From Rhodoferax sp. (GTDB taxonomy: Bacteria > Pseudomonadota > Gammaproteobacteria > Burkholderiales > Burkholderiaceae_C), in the NCBI RefSeq assembly GCF_025356155.1, contig NZ_JANXUQ010000055.1:1-40145 (forward strand): 40,145 nucleotides of DNA. Direction: 5' to 3'. The translations under genes were made by a program, and so were the position numbers. The notes under the pieces were generated by a model that saw only the letters and a program-made list of their open reading frames with translations, was not told the DNA's origin and searched no databases. Positions 30,080-39,320 of the stretch are shown one piece after another (position 1 is the first letter of the stretch; each line of letters opens with the position of its first letter).

Positions 30080-31285
30080 ATGGCAATCGCCAAGCTAGCC
30101 AAGCTGGCTGCGCTGACCACATTGGCCAGCGCCTTAGTGGGCGCGCCGGGATGGGCGCAAAACTACCCCATCACCGCCACCCAGAAGGAAACCGCCAAGG
30201 CCGTAGCCCAAAGAGGCGTGCCGCTGGGCGATCTTGCGGCCAATGCGCCGGAGCGTTACACCATCAAACATGGTGACACGCTGTGGGCGATTTCCCGCCT
30301 TTACCTGAAGAGCCCATGGCGTTGGCCCGAGTTGTGGGGCATGAACATTGACGAGATCAAGAACCCGCACCGCATCTACCCTGGTCAGGTTTTGGTATTG
30401 GAACGCAACAACGGCTTGGCGACCCTGCGCCTGGAGGGCAGCGGTGATCAGACTGATCCGCCCACGGTGAAAGTGGCCCCGCGCACCCGCTTTGAGATGC
30501 TGTCCGATTTGGCCCTTCCGACGCTGCGGTCCAACATCATTGAAGCCTTTTTGGCAGAACCCACCATCGTGGACGAGGCCGGGTTGAATTCTGCACCGCG
30601 TATTGTGTCAGCGCAGGATAACCGCGTGCTGATTACCCGCGGCGACCGTGTGTATGCGCGCGGCCCAGACGGCACGCCGCTGATGGATGATCAGAGCAAG
30701 GAACAGTTGTTCCGCGTGTTCCGCAATGCCACGCCGCTCAAAGACCCTGGCACGGGCGAGATTCTGGGTTATGAAGCGCAATATGCCGGCAAAGCCGTAC
30801 TGGTCCGTAGCGAAGGCACTGCCGAGGCGGAGAACGGTTCGCGCGGCTCCGTGGTCGTGCCTGCAACCATCGACATCGTTGGTGCCAAGGAAGAGATGCG
30901 CGTTGGTGACCGCTTGTTGCCCGAGCCACCACGCCAGTTGCAGACCTATACCCCGCATGCGCCCAATGACAAGGTTGAAGGCCGCATCGTGTCAGTCTAT
31001 GGCAGTGCGGTGGTCAATGCCGGCCAAAACCAGGTCGTGGCTATCAACAAGGGCACGCAAGATGGCATGGAGCCTGGCATCGTCCTGGCTATTTTGAAGG
31101 ATGGGGCCCGCATACTGGACCGCTCCGGCGACAAACCCACGCCGCTCAAGCTTCCCGATGAACGCAACGGGCTGCTGATGGTGTTCCGGGTCTTTGAGCG
31201 CGTCTCCTACGCCCTGATTCTGGAAATCACCGACGGCGTGCGCACAGGCGACCGCCTGGTCAACCCGCGCCCCGACAGCCCTTAA
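30080..31285 (+). CDS. LysM-domain exported protein
   Basis: The 401-residue product has a signal peptide (AIAKLAKLAALTTLASALVG, cleaved after GWA near residue 31) and a LysM domain at about 55-105 (RYTIKHGDTLWAISRLYLKS, HRIYPGQVLVLERNNG), so it should bind peptidoglycan in the periplasm. The remaining 290 residues are beta-rich with VYARGPDGTPLMDDQ and AVVNAGQNQVVAINKGTQDG repeats-like segments, as in the betaproteobacterial LysM proteins that precede dprA. ATG 30080 is preferred for the signal peptide; ATG 30050 is possible. Confidence 0.85.
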   Translation: MAIAKLAKLAALTTLASALVGAPGWAQNYPITATQKETAKAVAQRGVPLGDLAANAPERYTIKHGDTLWAISRLYLKSPWRWPELWGMNIDEIKNPHRIYPGQVLVLERNNGLATLRLEGSGDQTDPPTVKVAPRTRFEMLSDLALPTLRSNIIEAFLAEPTIVDEAGLNSAPRIVSAQDNRVLITRGDRVYARGPDGTPLMDDQSKEQLFRVFRNATPLKDPGTGEILGYEAQYAGKAVLVRSEGTAEAENGSRGSVVVPATIDIVGAKEEMRVGDRLLPEPPRQLQTYTPHAPNDKVEGRIVSVYGSAVVNAGQNQVVAINKGTQDGMEPGIVLAILKDGARILDRSGDKPTPLKLPDERNGLLMVFRVFERVSYALILEITDGVRTGDRLVNPRPDSP

Positions 31286-31337
31286 GTCCATGTGCCCCCT
31301 GTGGGCGGATGGCACCTGTGTAACCAACGATCCTCGC

Positions 31338-32501
31338 ATGGAACGCGCCGAACTCGCAGCGTGGCTTCGGCTGCAATTGACACCCGGTGTCGGCAACATT
31401 GCGGCACGCCAACTGCTCACTGCCTTTGGCCTGCCGCAGGGCATATTTGATGCGACGGCACAGGCTTTGGAGCGAGTCGTCAGTGCGCGGCAAAGCGCAG
31501 CGCTCAAGCAGGAACCGCCCGAGTGGCAAACCTTGCTGGATACCACCTGGCAGTGGCTGCAGGCCAACCCACAGGCGAACCGGGTGCTGGCACTGGGCGA
31601 CCCGTCCTACCCCCAGTCATTGCTGCACATGGAAGACCCGCCGCTGTTGCTTTACGCGATGGGCGCACCGCAGGCTTGGTGCGATGGTGGTTTGGCCAAT
31701 GGTATGTTGCACTGCATGGCTGTGGTCGGCAGCCGCAACCCGACGCCACAGGGTGCTGCGAACGCCCGCCAGTTTTCGCAGGCCTTGGCCCAAGCTGGGC
31801 TGACCATTGTGTCCGGCTTGGCGCTGGGCGTCGATGGTGCTGCCCATGAAGGTGCGCTCGACGGCGCAGCGGACGGCCGGTTGGCGACCATTGCAGTGGT
31901 GGGAACGGGGCTTGACCGTGTCTACCCCAGACAGCACCGTGATCTGGCGCACCGCATCGCCCAGCGCGGTGTATTGCTTAGCGAATACCCCCTTGGTACG
32001 CCACCCCTGTCGGCCAATTTCCCACGGCGCAACCGCATCATTGCCGGGTTGGCCAATGCCACGCTGGTAGTGGAAGCCGCGCTGAAATCCGGCTCGCTGA
32101 TTACGGCACGCCTGGCGAGTGAGCAGGGCAAAGATGTGTACGCGATCCCAGGTTCCATCCATTCCACGCAGGCGCGGGGTTGCCATGCATTAATTAAACA
32201 GGGTGCCAAACTGGTGGAAAGTGCACAGGACGTGTTGGAGGAGATGCCAAGCTACGTGCCGCTTCGAATTACTTCCAATTTTGTAGCAGGCGATTCAATA
32301 AATACTGGGGCTGGCGACGAGTTGGATCAAAGTGACCCGTTGCTGGACGCCTTAGGTTTTGACCCTATGGGTCTGGATGCGTTACAGGCCCGCACCGGCC
32401 TGGATACACCACACCTGCAAGCACGCTTGATGGAGCTGGAAGTCCATGGCCAGGTTGCGCGTCTGCCAGGTGGTTTGTTTCAGCAGATCGCCCGTGCCTG
32501 A
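31338..32501 (+). CDS. dprA: DNA processing protein DprA
   Basis: The 387-residue protein loads RecA on incoming single-stranded DNA during natural transformation. It has an N-terminal SAM-like helical part (GVGNIAARQLLTAFGLPQG), the Rossmann core (MAVVGSRNPTPQG, IVSGLALGVDGAAHEGAL, AVVGTGLDRVYPRQH, LLSEYPLGTPP, FPRRNRIIAGLANATLVVEA, SLITARLASEQGKDVYAIPG) and a C-terminal winged helix (from about residue 325). ATG 31338 gives the family N-terminus (MERAELAAWLRL). It follows the LysM gene by 52 bases and precedes smg, the usual order. Confidence 0.95.
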   Translation: MERAELAAWLRLQLTPGVGNIAARQLLTAFGLPQGIFDATAQALERVVSARQSAALKQEPPEWQTLLDTTWQWLQANPQANRVLALGDPSYPQSLLHMEDPPLLLYAMGAPQAWCDGGLANGMLHCMAVVGSRNPTPQGAANARQFSQALAQAGLTIVSGLALGVDGAAHEGALDGAADGRLATIAVVGTGLDRVYPRQHRDLAHRIAQRGVLLSEYPLGTPPLSANFPRRNRIIAGLANATLVVEAALKSGSLITARLASEQGKDVYAIPGSIHSTQARGCHALIKQGAKLVESAQDVLEEMPSYVPLRITSNFVAGDSINTGAGDELDQSDPLLDALGFDPMGLDALQARTGLDTPHLQARLMELEVHGQVARLPGGLFQQIARA

Positions 32502-32599
32502 ACGGCGTTATTCAGGCGAGGCACCCCGCGTAAACGAGAAATAGCAGGGAAAGTCAGCCACCTGCGGCCTGGCCCACTTTTCTGCGCTATATTGGGCCC

Positions 32600-33100
32600 A
32601 TGTTTGAAGTGCTTGTCTTCGTTTACGAAAACTACTACGCCGGGGACAGCTGTCCCGAACCTGCGCACCTGGAGCGCAAGCTCAATGCCGTCGGGTTTGA
32701 TTCCGAAGAGATTGAAGACGCTCTGAACTGGCTCAACGGCCTGAACACTGCGGCACGCGGCTCCAAGGGCTTTGCCGGCACCTCACAACTGATCACGCCT
32801 GAGCCCTGGTTGCGCGAACCCTGCGCCACCAGCGTGCGCATCTATCCCGTCAACGAACAAAACCACCTGGGTGCCGAATGCCTGGGGTTCATCAGCTTTC
32901 TGGAGTCTGCTGGCGTACTGCCAGCGTCCATGCGCGAAGTGGTGATTGAGCGAGCCATGGCGGCACCGGGTTCACCTGTATCGCTGGACGACCTGAAAAT
33001 CATCATTCTGATGGTGTACTGGAGCTTTGGACAGGAGCCCGACGCCTTGGTGCTGGATGAGCTGTGCGATGACAGCACCGAGCTGCGCGTAGCGCACTGA
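32600..33100 (+). CDS. smg: Smg family protein (DUF494)
   Basis: The 166-residue product (FEVLVFVYENYYAGDSCPEP, EEIEDALNWLNGL, RIYPVNEQNHLGAECLGFIS, KIIILMVYWSFGQEPDALVL) is a clear Smg/DUF494 member. Family proteins occur beside dprA in many proteobacteria; their function is not established. The gap of 98 bases from dprA contains no clear terminator, so co-transcription is likely. Length is typical. Confidence 0.92.
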   Translation: MFEVLVFVYENYYAGDSCPEPAHLERKLNAVGFDSEEIEDALNWLNGLNTAARGSKGFAGTSQLITPEPWLREPCATSVRIYPVNEQNHLGAECLGFISFLESAGVLPASMREVVIERAMAAPGSPVSLDDLKIIILMVYWSFGQEPDALVLDELCDDSTELRVAH

Positions 33101-33153
33101 AATGTGGCCCCCACGCTCCGCCTTTGCGCGGGTCGCTGCCCCCCGAGGGGGCT

Positions 33154-33188
33154 AACTCGCCTTGGGGCCGCCCGGCGGCGAGTTGTTT
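33154..33188. terminator. hairpin with T run between smg and DUF1631 gene
   Basis: AACTCGCC (33154-33161) pairs with GGCGAGTT (33177-33184) and is followed by GTTTT on the plus strand. It lies 54 bases after the smg stop. The preceding GGTCGCTGCCCCCCGAGGGGG is a hairpin-forming unit of a kind I recall as common between Comamonadaceae genes. The convergent DUF1631 gene ends at 33217, so the structure could serve both sides. Confidence 0.6.
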
Positions 33189-33216
33189 TGCTCAACCGCT
33201 CCCGGCAATTTGCCAG

Positions 33217-35868
33217 TCAAGACATCAAACGCTCGGGATTGGCTTCTATCTTGGACAGCGCATCGCGGGTCGCGCGCACGGTCAAGGTTTCTTCCTCTTG
33301 CGGCAGCAACAAACCGGCCTGCAAATACGCAGCCAAGCGCCCGCCCTGCACCAGATAACTCTTGCCGGAGCTGGCGGCAAACAGATTCAAATGCTTGCGG
33401 TCGCTACGCCAGGCAAACTGGACTTGGGTGATCTGGTTGTTGTGGTCCAGCGTGAACCACGAACCCAATTGCAGTTCTTGCGCCCAGGCCACCATGGCGG
33501 CGGTTGGCTTGGAACCACCATTGCCCACCACCTCGATGGCTGAGGCGTCGATACCCAGCATCATCTCGATGCTTTCGGAATCCAGCGGCAAGTCACCCAT
33601 GCCGTCTTCCGACACAAAGTCTTCCAGATTGCCCAAGCGATGTGCCATGGCGTCAATCTTGGCCTGGGGAATGGCCTGCGTTTTCGACAGGAAGGCATCG
33701 GCAAGCGTATCGCTGACGGTCTTGATGTGCACGTCCTGCTCGGACGGCGCCATAGCCAGCAGCGTCATGCCAGAGCGCAGGCGCAGCAGCAAATTGGGCA
33801 AATCCTGGATCACACGGGCGCGGTCGGCACGGTTGGGCTTGGCGCTGGCGGCCCACACCAGATCGGTGGCCGACTTCTTCAACAACAACGTGTCTTTGTG
33901 CTGTGGCCCTTTGCGCACAGCCGCCACGGCCAGCACTTCGGCCCAGACCTTGAACAAGAACTCGCGGATTTCATCGCGCACCGGCATATCCTTGAGCATG
34001 TCGCGCATCTCAATGGTGTACTGGATCGCCAATGTTTCCTTTTGCTCAACCTGCTGGGCCACGCTGACCACTTTTTGGGTCACGCCTTTTTCGGTCAGGA
34101 ACTTGGACAAGAATTTCTGGAATTCCTCGTAGACAACCTGGTAGACCTTCTTGCCGGTCTCGGGGTACTGCTCAATGACCTGCACGATGCGCTTGATCTC
34201 CAGCTCCATGGCGTTGCCTTGCACGCCAGCCGAGTCAAAACCCATGACGCACGAACCCATGCGGTCGATCAGCAGGCGCGCCGGGTGTGTGGTGGTTCCC
34301 AAAAAGTCAGGGTCTTCCAAGGCCATGCGCAGCACCGGCATTTGCAAGCGCGCAAACCAGACGCGAATACCCGGGGGGATTCGTTCCTCGGCCAGGATGG
34401 CCTGGAACATCAGGGCGACGATCTCGATCGTGGCCTTTTCGCCTTTGGTTTCGGCTTTCTTCTTCAGCTCGGCAGTCTTCTCGCGCAAGTCAACCGCCAC
34501 GCGGGCGACGCCGGCCGGGCTGTAGTCTTCGTACACCGTGCCGCCAGGGGCGTAACCCCCGGATTGCCCAGGACGCCGTGGCACCAGCGCCGCAGCCAAT
34601 GCGGGCGCTGGCGCGTGGTGGTGGGCGGTTCCAGAGAAATCACCACCGCCATGGCTGACAAACAGCCGGCGAATTTGGCCGATGACGCCTTGGGCCCGGT
34701 TACGTGCCCGCGCCATCGGCGAATTGGCCGTCATCATGCGCGTTTCATCGGATGCAGAGTGGCCATGGCTGCCCATGCTGTTTTGCAAGCCGGACGACTG
34801 CTTCCAAAACGGCGTAGGCGACGAGGCAGATGATGGACCCGGGCCGGAGGTTGGCTCCGCACCCGCAGCACCCTGTGCACGGGAACCCCAACCCAGACGC
34901 CCGCCAAAAAAACCGCCGCCAGAACGTGGTTGCTGTTGTCCACCCCCGCCATCCGACGGTCCACCGCTTTCGTCGGCATAGCCACCCTGGTTTGCACCGC
35001 CTTGCTGGACCGGTGACCGACCGGACGGCCCTTGTTGCCCCGCGTTACCTTGCCCATAGGGGCCTTGCGAATACCCTGTATTCCCGCCGCCTTGCCCAAA
35101 GTCACCTTGGCCTGTATTGGCCCCACCATCCGCTGGCGGCTGTTGGGGCTTGCCCTGCTGCTGTGCACCGGGTGCGGCAGATGGGCGCCCGCGCGCACCT
35201 GCACCGCGCGCAGGACCCTTGACACGGTCCTTCAGTTCGATAGTGGGCATCACGCCCTTCTTGATCAGAACATCATTGGCACTGGCGTATGCCGCTTTCA
35301 GGCGTTCGATCAACTGTTTCTGCACGACTTCGTTAACCATGGCCCAGGAGTCGCCGGGCATACCGGAATTGGCCCATTGTTCGACCATCAGCAGTATCAG
35401 GACCTCGGGGCGCAGCAAGTCGTTGCTGACCAAATCTTCCGTCCCTTCCAGGAACTGCATGCGCAGCTTCAGGTCCTCCAGCTGGGAGCTGACTTTCTCC
35501 ATGACAGCCATCACCATGCGGGAGGCCAGGATTTTGTTTTCGACGACTTCGGTGCCCACCAGTTGCAGGCCCATGACCTCGGAACTGGCTGCTTTCTTTT
35601 TGCCGGGTGGGTCTAAGCACTCGCGCCAGACCTTCATCGTACCTTCCAGCCACAAAGGCCTGCAGGTCTTGTAGGCCATCCACATATCACGGCGATCCTG
35701 GCTTTCCCGGGCGTTGGACGGCGCGTCCATCAACGTCGTGATTTGCTCCAGCACCGCACCGCCAATCTCGGTCATGGCCTGCCCCACCTCACCCAAGAAA
35801 CGCTCACGCAGAGCCCGGGCAAACTGCTGCCGAGGCGATAGGATGGATGAACCGGGTGTGGTGGCCAT
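33217..35868 (-). CDS. DUF1631 family protein
   Basis: The 883-residue cytoplasmic protein begins SSILSPRQQFARALRERFLG and is made of DUF1631-type helical blocks, for example KTCRPLWLEGTMKVWRECLD in the N-terminal third and RMGSCVMGFDSAGVQGNAME with WVLDHNNQ-like WFTLDHNNQITQVQFAWRSD near the C-terminus. Residues about 215-420 are a glycine/glutamine/proline-rich low-complexity linker (GQGDFGQGGGNTGYSQGPYG). Some databases name relatives thymidine phosphorylase, with no support seen here. It follows secF by 14 bases, so it may be co-transcribed with the sec genes. Function unknown. Confidence 0.85.
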   Translation of the reverse strand: MATTPGSSILSPRQQFARALRERFLGEVGQAMTEIGGAVLEQITTLMDAPSNARESQDRRDMWMAYKTCRPLWLEGTMKVWRECLDPPGKKKAASSEVMGLQLVGTEVVENKILASRMVMAVMEKVSSQLEDLKLRMQFLEGTEDLVSNDLLRPEVLILLMVEQWANSGMPGDSWAMVNEVVQKQLIERLKAAYASANDVLIKKGVMPTIELKDRVKGPARGAGARGRPSAAPGAQQQGKPQQPPADGGANTGQGDFGQGGGNTGYSQGPYGQGNAGQQGPSGRSPVQQGGANQGGYADESGGPSDGGGGQQQPRSGGGFFGGRLGWGSRAQGAAGAEPTSGPGPSSASSPTPFWKQSSGLQNSMGSHGHSASDETRMMTANSPMARARNRAQGVIGQIRRLFVSHGGGDFSGTAHHHAPAPALAAALVPRRPGQSGGYAPGGTVYEDYSPAGVARVAVDLREKTAELKKKAETKGEKATIEIVALMFQAILAEERIPPGIRVWFARLQMPVLRMALEDPDFLGTTTHPARLLIDRMGSCVMGFDSAGVQGNAMELEIKRIVQVIEQYPETGKKVYQVVYEEFQKFLSKFLTEKGVTQKVVSVAQQVEQKETLAIQYTIEMRDMLKDMPVRDEIREFLFKVWAEVLAVAAVRKGPQHKDTLLLKKSATDLVWAASAKPNRADRARVIQDLPNLLLRLRSGMTLLAMAPSEQDVHIKTVSDTLADAFLSKTQAIPQAKIDAMAHRLGNLEDFVSEDGMGDLPLDSESIEMMLGIDASAIEVVGNGGSKPTAAMVAWAQELQLGSWFTLDHNNQITQVQFAWRSDRKHLNLFAASSGKSYLVQGGRLAAYLQAGLLLPQEEETLTVRATRDALSKIEANPERLMS

Positions 35869-35882
35869 GGACGGAGAAATGC

Positions 35883-36902
35883 TTAGACGGTGGCGCCCGC
35901 GTTGGGATCGGCAGGGTCACCTTCTTTTTTCGTCGTCCCTTTGATCAGGTCTTCGCGTTGGATGCCCAGCCACATGGCGATGGCTGCGGCCACAAATACC
36001 GAGGAGTAAATACCAAACAAGATCCCGATGGTCAAAGCCAGCGCGAAGTTGTGCAAGGTCTCGCCGCCAAACAACAGCATGGACAGCACCATCAGCTGCG
36101 TGCAGCCGTGGGTGATGATGGTGCGGCTGATGGTCGAGGTGATTGCGCTGTCGATGATCTGCGGGGTATCCATTTTGCGAAACCGGCGGAAATTCTCACG
36201 AATCCGGTCAAAAATGACGACCGATTCGTTTACCGAATAACCCAACACTGCGAGAACTGCAGCCAATACCGGCAGCGAAAACTCCCACTGGAAGAACGCG
36301 AAAAACCCCAGGATGATAATCACGTCGTGCAAATTGGCGATGATGGCTGCCACCGCAAATTTCCACTCGAACCGGATAGCCAAGTACAGCATGATGCCGG
36401 CCACCACGCAGGCCAGCGCCTTAAGGCCGTCGGTAGCCAACTCGTCGCCCACCTGCGGACCGACAAACTCGGTGCGGCGCAAAGTCAACGGCTCTGTATT
36501 CGCAGCGGACGTACACAGCACCTTCCCGGTCAATTTGGGATCTGGCTGCATCGTGCCCGCGACAGCTGTGCATAAACCGACCAATACCTTGTCACTTTGC
36601 GCGCCTGAAACGCCGCCTTTTTGCACCGGCATGCGGATCAAAACGTCTTGTGTTGTTCCGAAGTTTTGCACCTGGACATCGTTAACGCCCAGCGCAGCAA
36701 CCGTGTTGCGCACCGCATTCAGGTCAACAGGCTGCGAATAGCTGACTTCCATCAAGGTGCCGCCGGTGAATTCCACCGACAAATGCAACCCACGCGAAAA
36801 CAGGAAGAAAATGGCCGCCAGAAAGGTTACCAGCGAGACCAAGTTGAACACCAGCGCATGCCGCATAAACGGAATGTCGCGGCGGATTTTGAAAAATTCC
36901 AT
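35883..36902 (-). CDS. secF: protein translocase subunit SecF
   Basis: The 339-residue inner-membrane protein works with SecD and YajC to drive protein export by SecYEG using the proton gradient. There are six membrane segments, a large periplasmic loop after the first (HLSVEFTGGTLMEVSYSQPV is the conserved start), and the conserved C-terminal LAVLGYSVNESVVIFDRIRE and TISRTIITHGCTQLMVLSML segments. The loop has an unusual insertion of about 30 residues with three cysteines (VLVGLCTAVAGTMQPDPKLT, KVLCTSAANTEPLT), as seen in related betaproteobacteria. It follows secD by 14 bases. Confidence 0.95.
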   Translation of the reverse strand: MEFFKIRRDIPFMRHALVFNLVSLVTFLAAIFFLFSRGLHLSVEFTGGTLMEVSYSQPVDLNAVRNTVAALGVNDVQVQNFGTTQDVLIRMPVQKGGVSGAQSDKVLVGLCTAVAGTMQPDPKLTGKVLCTSAANTEPLTLRRTEFVGPQVGDELATDGLKALACVVAGIMLYLAIRFEWKFAVAAIIANLHDVIIILGFFAFFQWEFSLPVLAAVLAVLGYSVNESVVIFDRIRENFRRFRKMDTPQIIDSAITSTISRTIITHGCTQLMVLSMLLFGGETLHNFALALTIGILFGIYSSVFVAAAIAMWLGIQREDLIKGTTKKEGDPADPNAGATV

Positions 36903-36916
36903 GCTGCCTAATCCCT

Positions 36917-38791
36917 TTAGTTTGTCGTGACCTGATTGCTGGAATCAGGCCGCCAAACTGTCCCAATGGACACATTCTTTAATTTCTTCTGCCGACCGTA
37001 CCACAAATTTACCACGCCCCGGGAGAAGAAGACCCCGGAGAACATGCTGGTCAAGATGCCTAAACAGTGAACCACGGCAAAGCCACGCACCGGCCCGGAA
37101 CCAAAGGCCAACAAGGCCAAGCCAGCAATCAAGGTCGTCACGTTGGAGTCGATGATGGTGGCCCAAGCGCGGTCGTAACCGGCGTGGATGGCCGCCTGCG
37201 GCGATGCGCCGTTACGTAGCTCCTCACGCACCCGCTCGTTGATCAACACGTTGGCGTCAATCGCCATACCCAGCACCAAGGCCATCGCCGCCATACCTGG
37301 AAGGGTCAATGTGGCCTGCAGCATGGACAGCACAGCGACCAGCAACAACAAGTTGAAGGCCAGCGCCACACTGGAAATCATGCCAAACAGCAGGTAGTAA
37401 ACACACATGAACGCCGTCACGGCGAGAAAGCCCCACTTCACGCTATTGAAGCCCTTTTGGATGTTTTCTGCACCCAGGCTTGGGCCAATACTGCGCTCTT
37501 CTATGATTTCCATAGGGGCGGCCAACGCCCCGGCGCGCAGCAGGAGAGCCAAACTATTGGTTTCCGCAGCGGTGAAATTTCCGGTAATTTGAAAACTGTT
37601 GCCGAACTCCCCTTGAATACGCGCCACAGAGATTGCTTCACCTTTGCCGCGTTCAAACAACAAGATTGCCATCAGCTTTCCAACGTTGTCGCGCGTCAGG
37701 TCACGCATGACCCGCCCGCCCACCGCATCCAGCGAAATGCTGACTGCTGGCCTCTGGTTTTGATCAAACGTTGTCGCCGCATTGTTGAGGCGGTCCCCTG
37801 TAATGACGACCTGCTTCTTCACAATGGTGGGTTGACCATTGCGTTCAAGATAACGTTCCGATCCAAATGGTACGGGCCCGCCCCCTTCGAGTGCTGCACG
37901 CGCTTCAGCGCCTTCATCAACCATGCGAACTTCCAATGTCGCAGTGCGGCCAATCATCTCTTTGGCCGTCGCGACATCTTGAATTCCAGGCAGTTGCACG
38001 ACGATGCGGTCCAAACCCTGCTGCTGGATCACCGGCTCAGCAACACCCAATTCATTGATACGGTTGTGCAGAGTCGTGATGTTTTGCTTGAGCGCCTGCT
38101 CCTGGATCGTGCGCGCTGCCAATGGCTGAATGCTCGCCACCAGCTTTACATCCGTTCCATCCGTGGACTCCACCGTGCTGAGTTCGGTGAACTGATCCTG
38201 CACGATACGCCGGGCAGCTTCGGCCGCCTGCGCGTCACGGAAGCGAATTTCAATGGTTTGCCCGTTGCGGCTAATGCCGCCATGGCGCACATTTTTTTCC
38301 CGAAAGGCAGTGCGGATATCACCGGCCAGCGATTCAGCGCGCTTGGTCAACGCCGCCTCCATGTTGACTTGCAACATGAAGTGAACGCCACCGCGCAAAT
38401 CCAAGCCCAAGTACATGGGCGACGCGTGCAGCGCCGTCAACCAAGTGGGCGAACGTGACAACAAATTAAGCGCCACGACGAAACTAGGGTTGGTTGCATC
38501 TGGGTTCAGTGCCTTTTGGATGGCATCCTTGGCCTTGAGCTGGGTGTCGGTATCGCCAAAGCGTGCCTTGATGGAAGCACCCTCCATCGCCACAGATTCC
38601 GGCGTAATGCCTGCGGTTTTGAGAACCTCTTCGACCCGGCTCAGCGCAGTAACATCCAGCTTTACCGAGGATTTGGCGACCGAGACCTGAACGGCCGGGG
38701 ACTCACCAAACACATTAGGCAGTGCGAACAGGCCGCCTACCAACAGTGCGATCAAGATGATCGCGTATTTCCACACCGGGTAACGGTTCAT
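36917..38791 (-). CDS. secD: protein translocase subunit SecD
   Basis: The 624-residue protein has an N-terminal membrane segment (VWKYAIILIALLVGGLFALP), the P1 periplasmic domain with YLGLDLRGGVHFMLQVNMEA, further periplasmic sheets (RIVVQLPGIQDVATAKEMIG), and five C-terminal membrane segments including MAALVLGMAIDANVL-type residues around GMAIDANVLINERVREEL and TLIAGLALLAFGSGPVRGFA. Length is close to the E. coli protein. It precedes secF and follows yajC in the usual order; a 55-base gap with an AT-rich palindrome separates it from yajC. Confidence 0.96.
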   Translation of the reverse strand: MNRYPVWKYAIILIALLVGGLFALPNVFGESPAVQVSVAKSSVKLDVTALSRVEEVLKTAGITPESVAMEGASIKARFGDTDTQLKAKDAIQKALNPDATNPSFVVALNLLSRSPTWLTALHASPMYLGLDLRGGVHFMLQVNMEAALTKRAESLAGDIRTAFREKNVRHGGISRNGQTIEIRFRDAQAAEAARRIVQDQFTELSTVESTDGTDVKLVASIQPLAARTIQEQALKQNITTLHNRINELGVAEPVIQQQGLDRIVVQLPGIQDVATAKEMIGRTATLEVRMVDEGAEARAALEGGGPVPFGSERYLERNGQPTIVKKQVVITGDRLNNAATTFDQNQRPAVSISLDAVGGRVMRDLTRDNVGKLMAILLFERGKGEAISVARIQGEFGNSFQITGNFTAAETNSLALLLRAGALAAPMEIIEERSIGPSLGAENIQKGFNSVKWGFLAVTAFMCVYYLLFGMISSVALAFNLLLLVAVLSMLQATLTLPGMAAMALVLGMAIDANVLINERVREELRNGASPQAAIHAGYDRAWATIIDSNVTTLIAGLALLAFGSGPVRGFAVVHCLGILTSMFSGVFFSRGVVNLWYGRQKKLKNVSIGTVWRPDSSNQVTTN

Positions 38792-38829
38792 GATCGCAGG
38801 GCAGTCCAGATAGAGAAAAAGTTACAACA

Positions 38830-38848
38830 AATAATTAAATTAATTATT
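38830..38848. repeat. AT-rich palindrome between yajC and secD
   Basis: AATAATTAA, one A, TTAATTATT: nine-base perfect arms around a single base, overlapping the yajC stop codon (38847-38849). It is weak as an RNA hairpin but could be a protein-binding site or a processing site between the two genes. Confidence 0.6.
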
Positions 38849-39179
38849 ACTTGATCGAGCCCTTGGGCAAGACTTGGACCACGGCGCTGCGCTGGATCTG
38901 GATCTCGACACCGCTGGACACTTCCAAGCCCAGATAGTTGTCGCCAACCTTGCTGATCTTGCCCAATACGCCACCGGCCGTAACCACTTCGTCGCCCTTG
39001 GCAACCGCATCGATCATGGACCGGTGTTCCTTCTGCTTTTTCATCTGCGGGCGGATCATTACGAAGTAAAGCACCACAAACATCAAAACCAGTGGCAGCA
39101 TGCTCATCAGGGAAGATGACATGTCGCCCCCGGCAGCAGCAGCGGGAGCAGTTTGGGCAAAAGCAGAGGAAATAAACAC
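38847..39179 (-). CDS. yajC: preprotein translocase accessory subunit YajC
   Basis: The 110-residue protein has one membrane segment (SMLPLVLMFVVLYFVMIRPQ), the conserved MKKQKEHRSMIDAVAKGDEV and VTAGGVLGKISKVGDNY after it. It forms part of the SecDF-YajC complex. The N-terminal FISSAFAQTAPAAAA stretch is typical of betaproteobacterial members. It is first of the leftward yajC-secD-secF run. No tgt or queA gene precedes it here; instead the neighbour is an indolepyruvate oxidoreductase gene with a hairpin in the gap. Confidence 0.96.
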   Translation of the reverse strand: MFISSAFAQTAPAAAAGGDMSSSLMSMLPLVLMFVVLYFVMIRPQMKKQKEHRSMIDAVAKGDEVVTAGGVLGKISKVGDNYLGLEVSSGVEIQIQRSAVVQVLPKGSIK

Positions 39180-39215
39180 AGGCTAACTCCACAAAACAGG
39201 GGACAAGAAAAGGCG

Positions 39216-39237
39216 CGCCACCCTGTTACAGGTGGCG
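39216..39237 (-). terminator. intrinsic terminator after the indolepyruvate oxidoreductase gene
   Basis: On the minus strand CGCCACC, an eight-base loop and GGTGGCG form a perfect 7-bp stem, followed after CGCC by TTTTCTT. It stands 84 bases past the oxidoreductase stop and 37 bases before the yajC start, so it should end the former transcript. Confidence 0.6.
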
Positions 39238-39320
39238 ACTGTGCACTTGGGCAACCCTTGATTGTAGACGGGCGGGGCCGAATGCTGTCCTTTTAGACAA
39301 CAACTTGTCCCCAGGCCGGG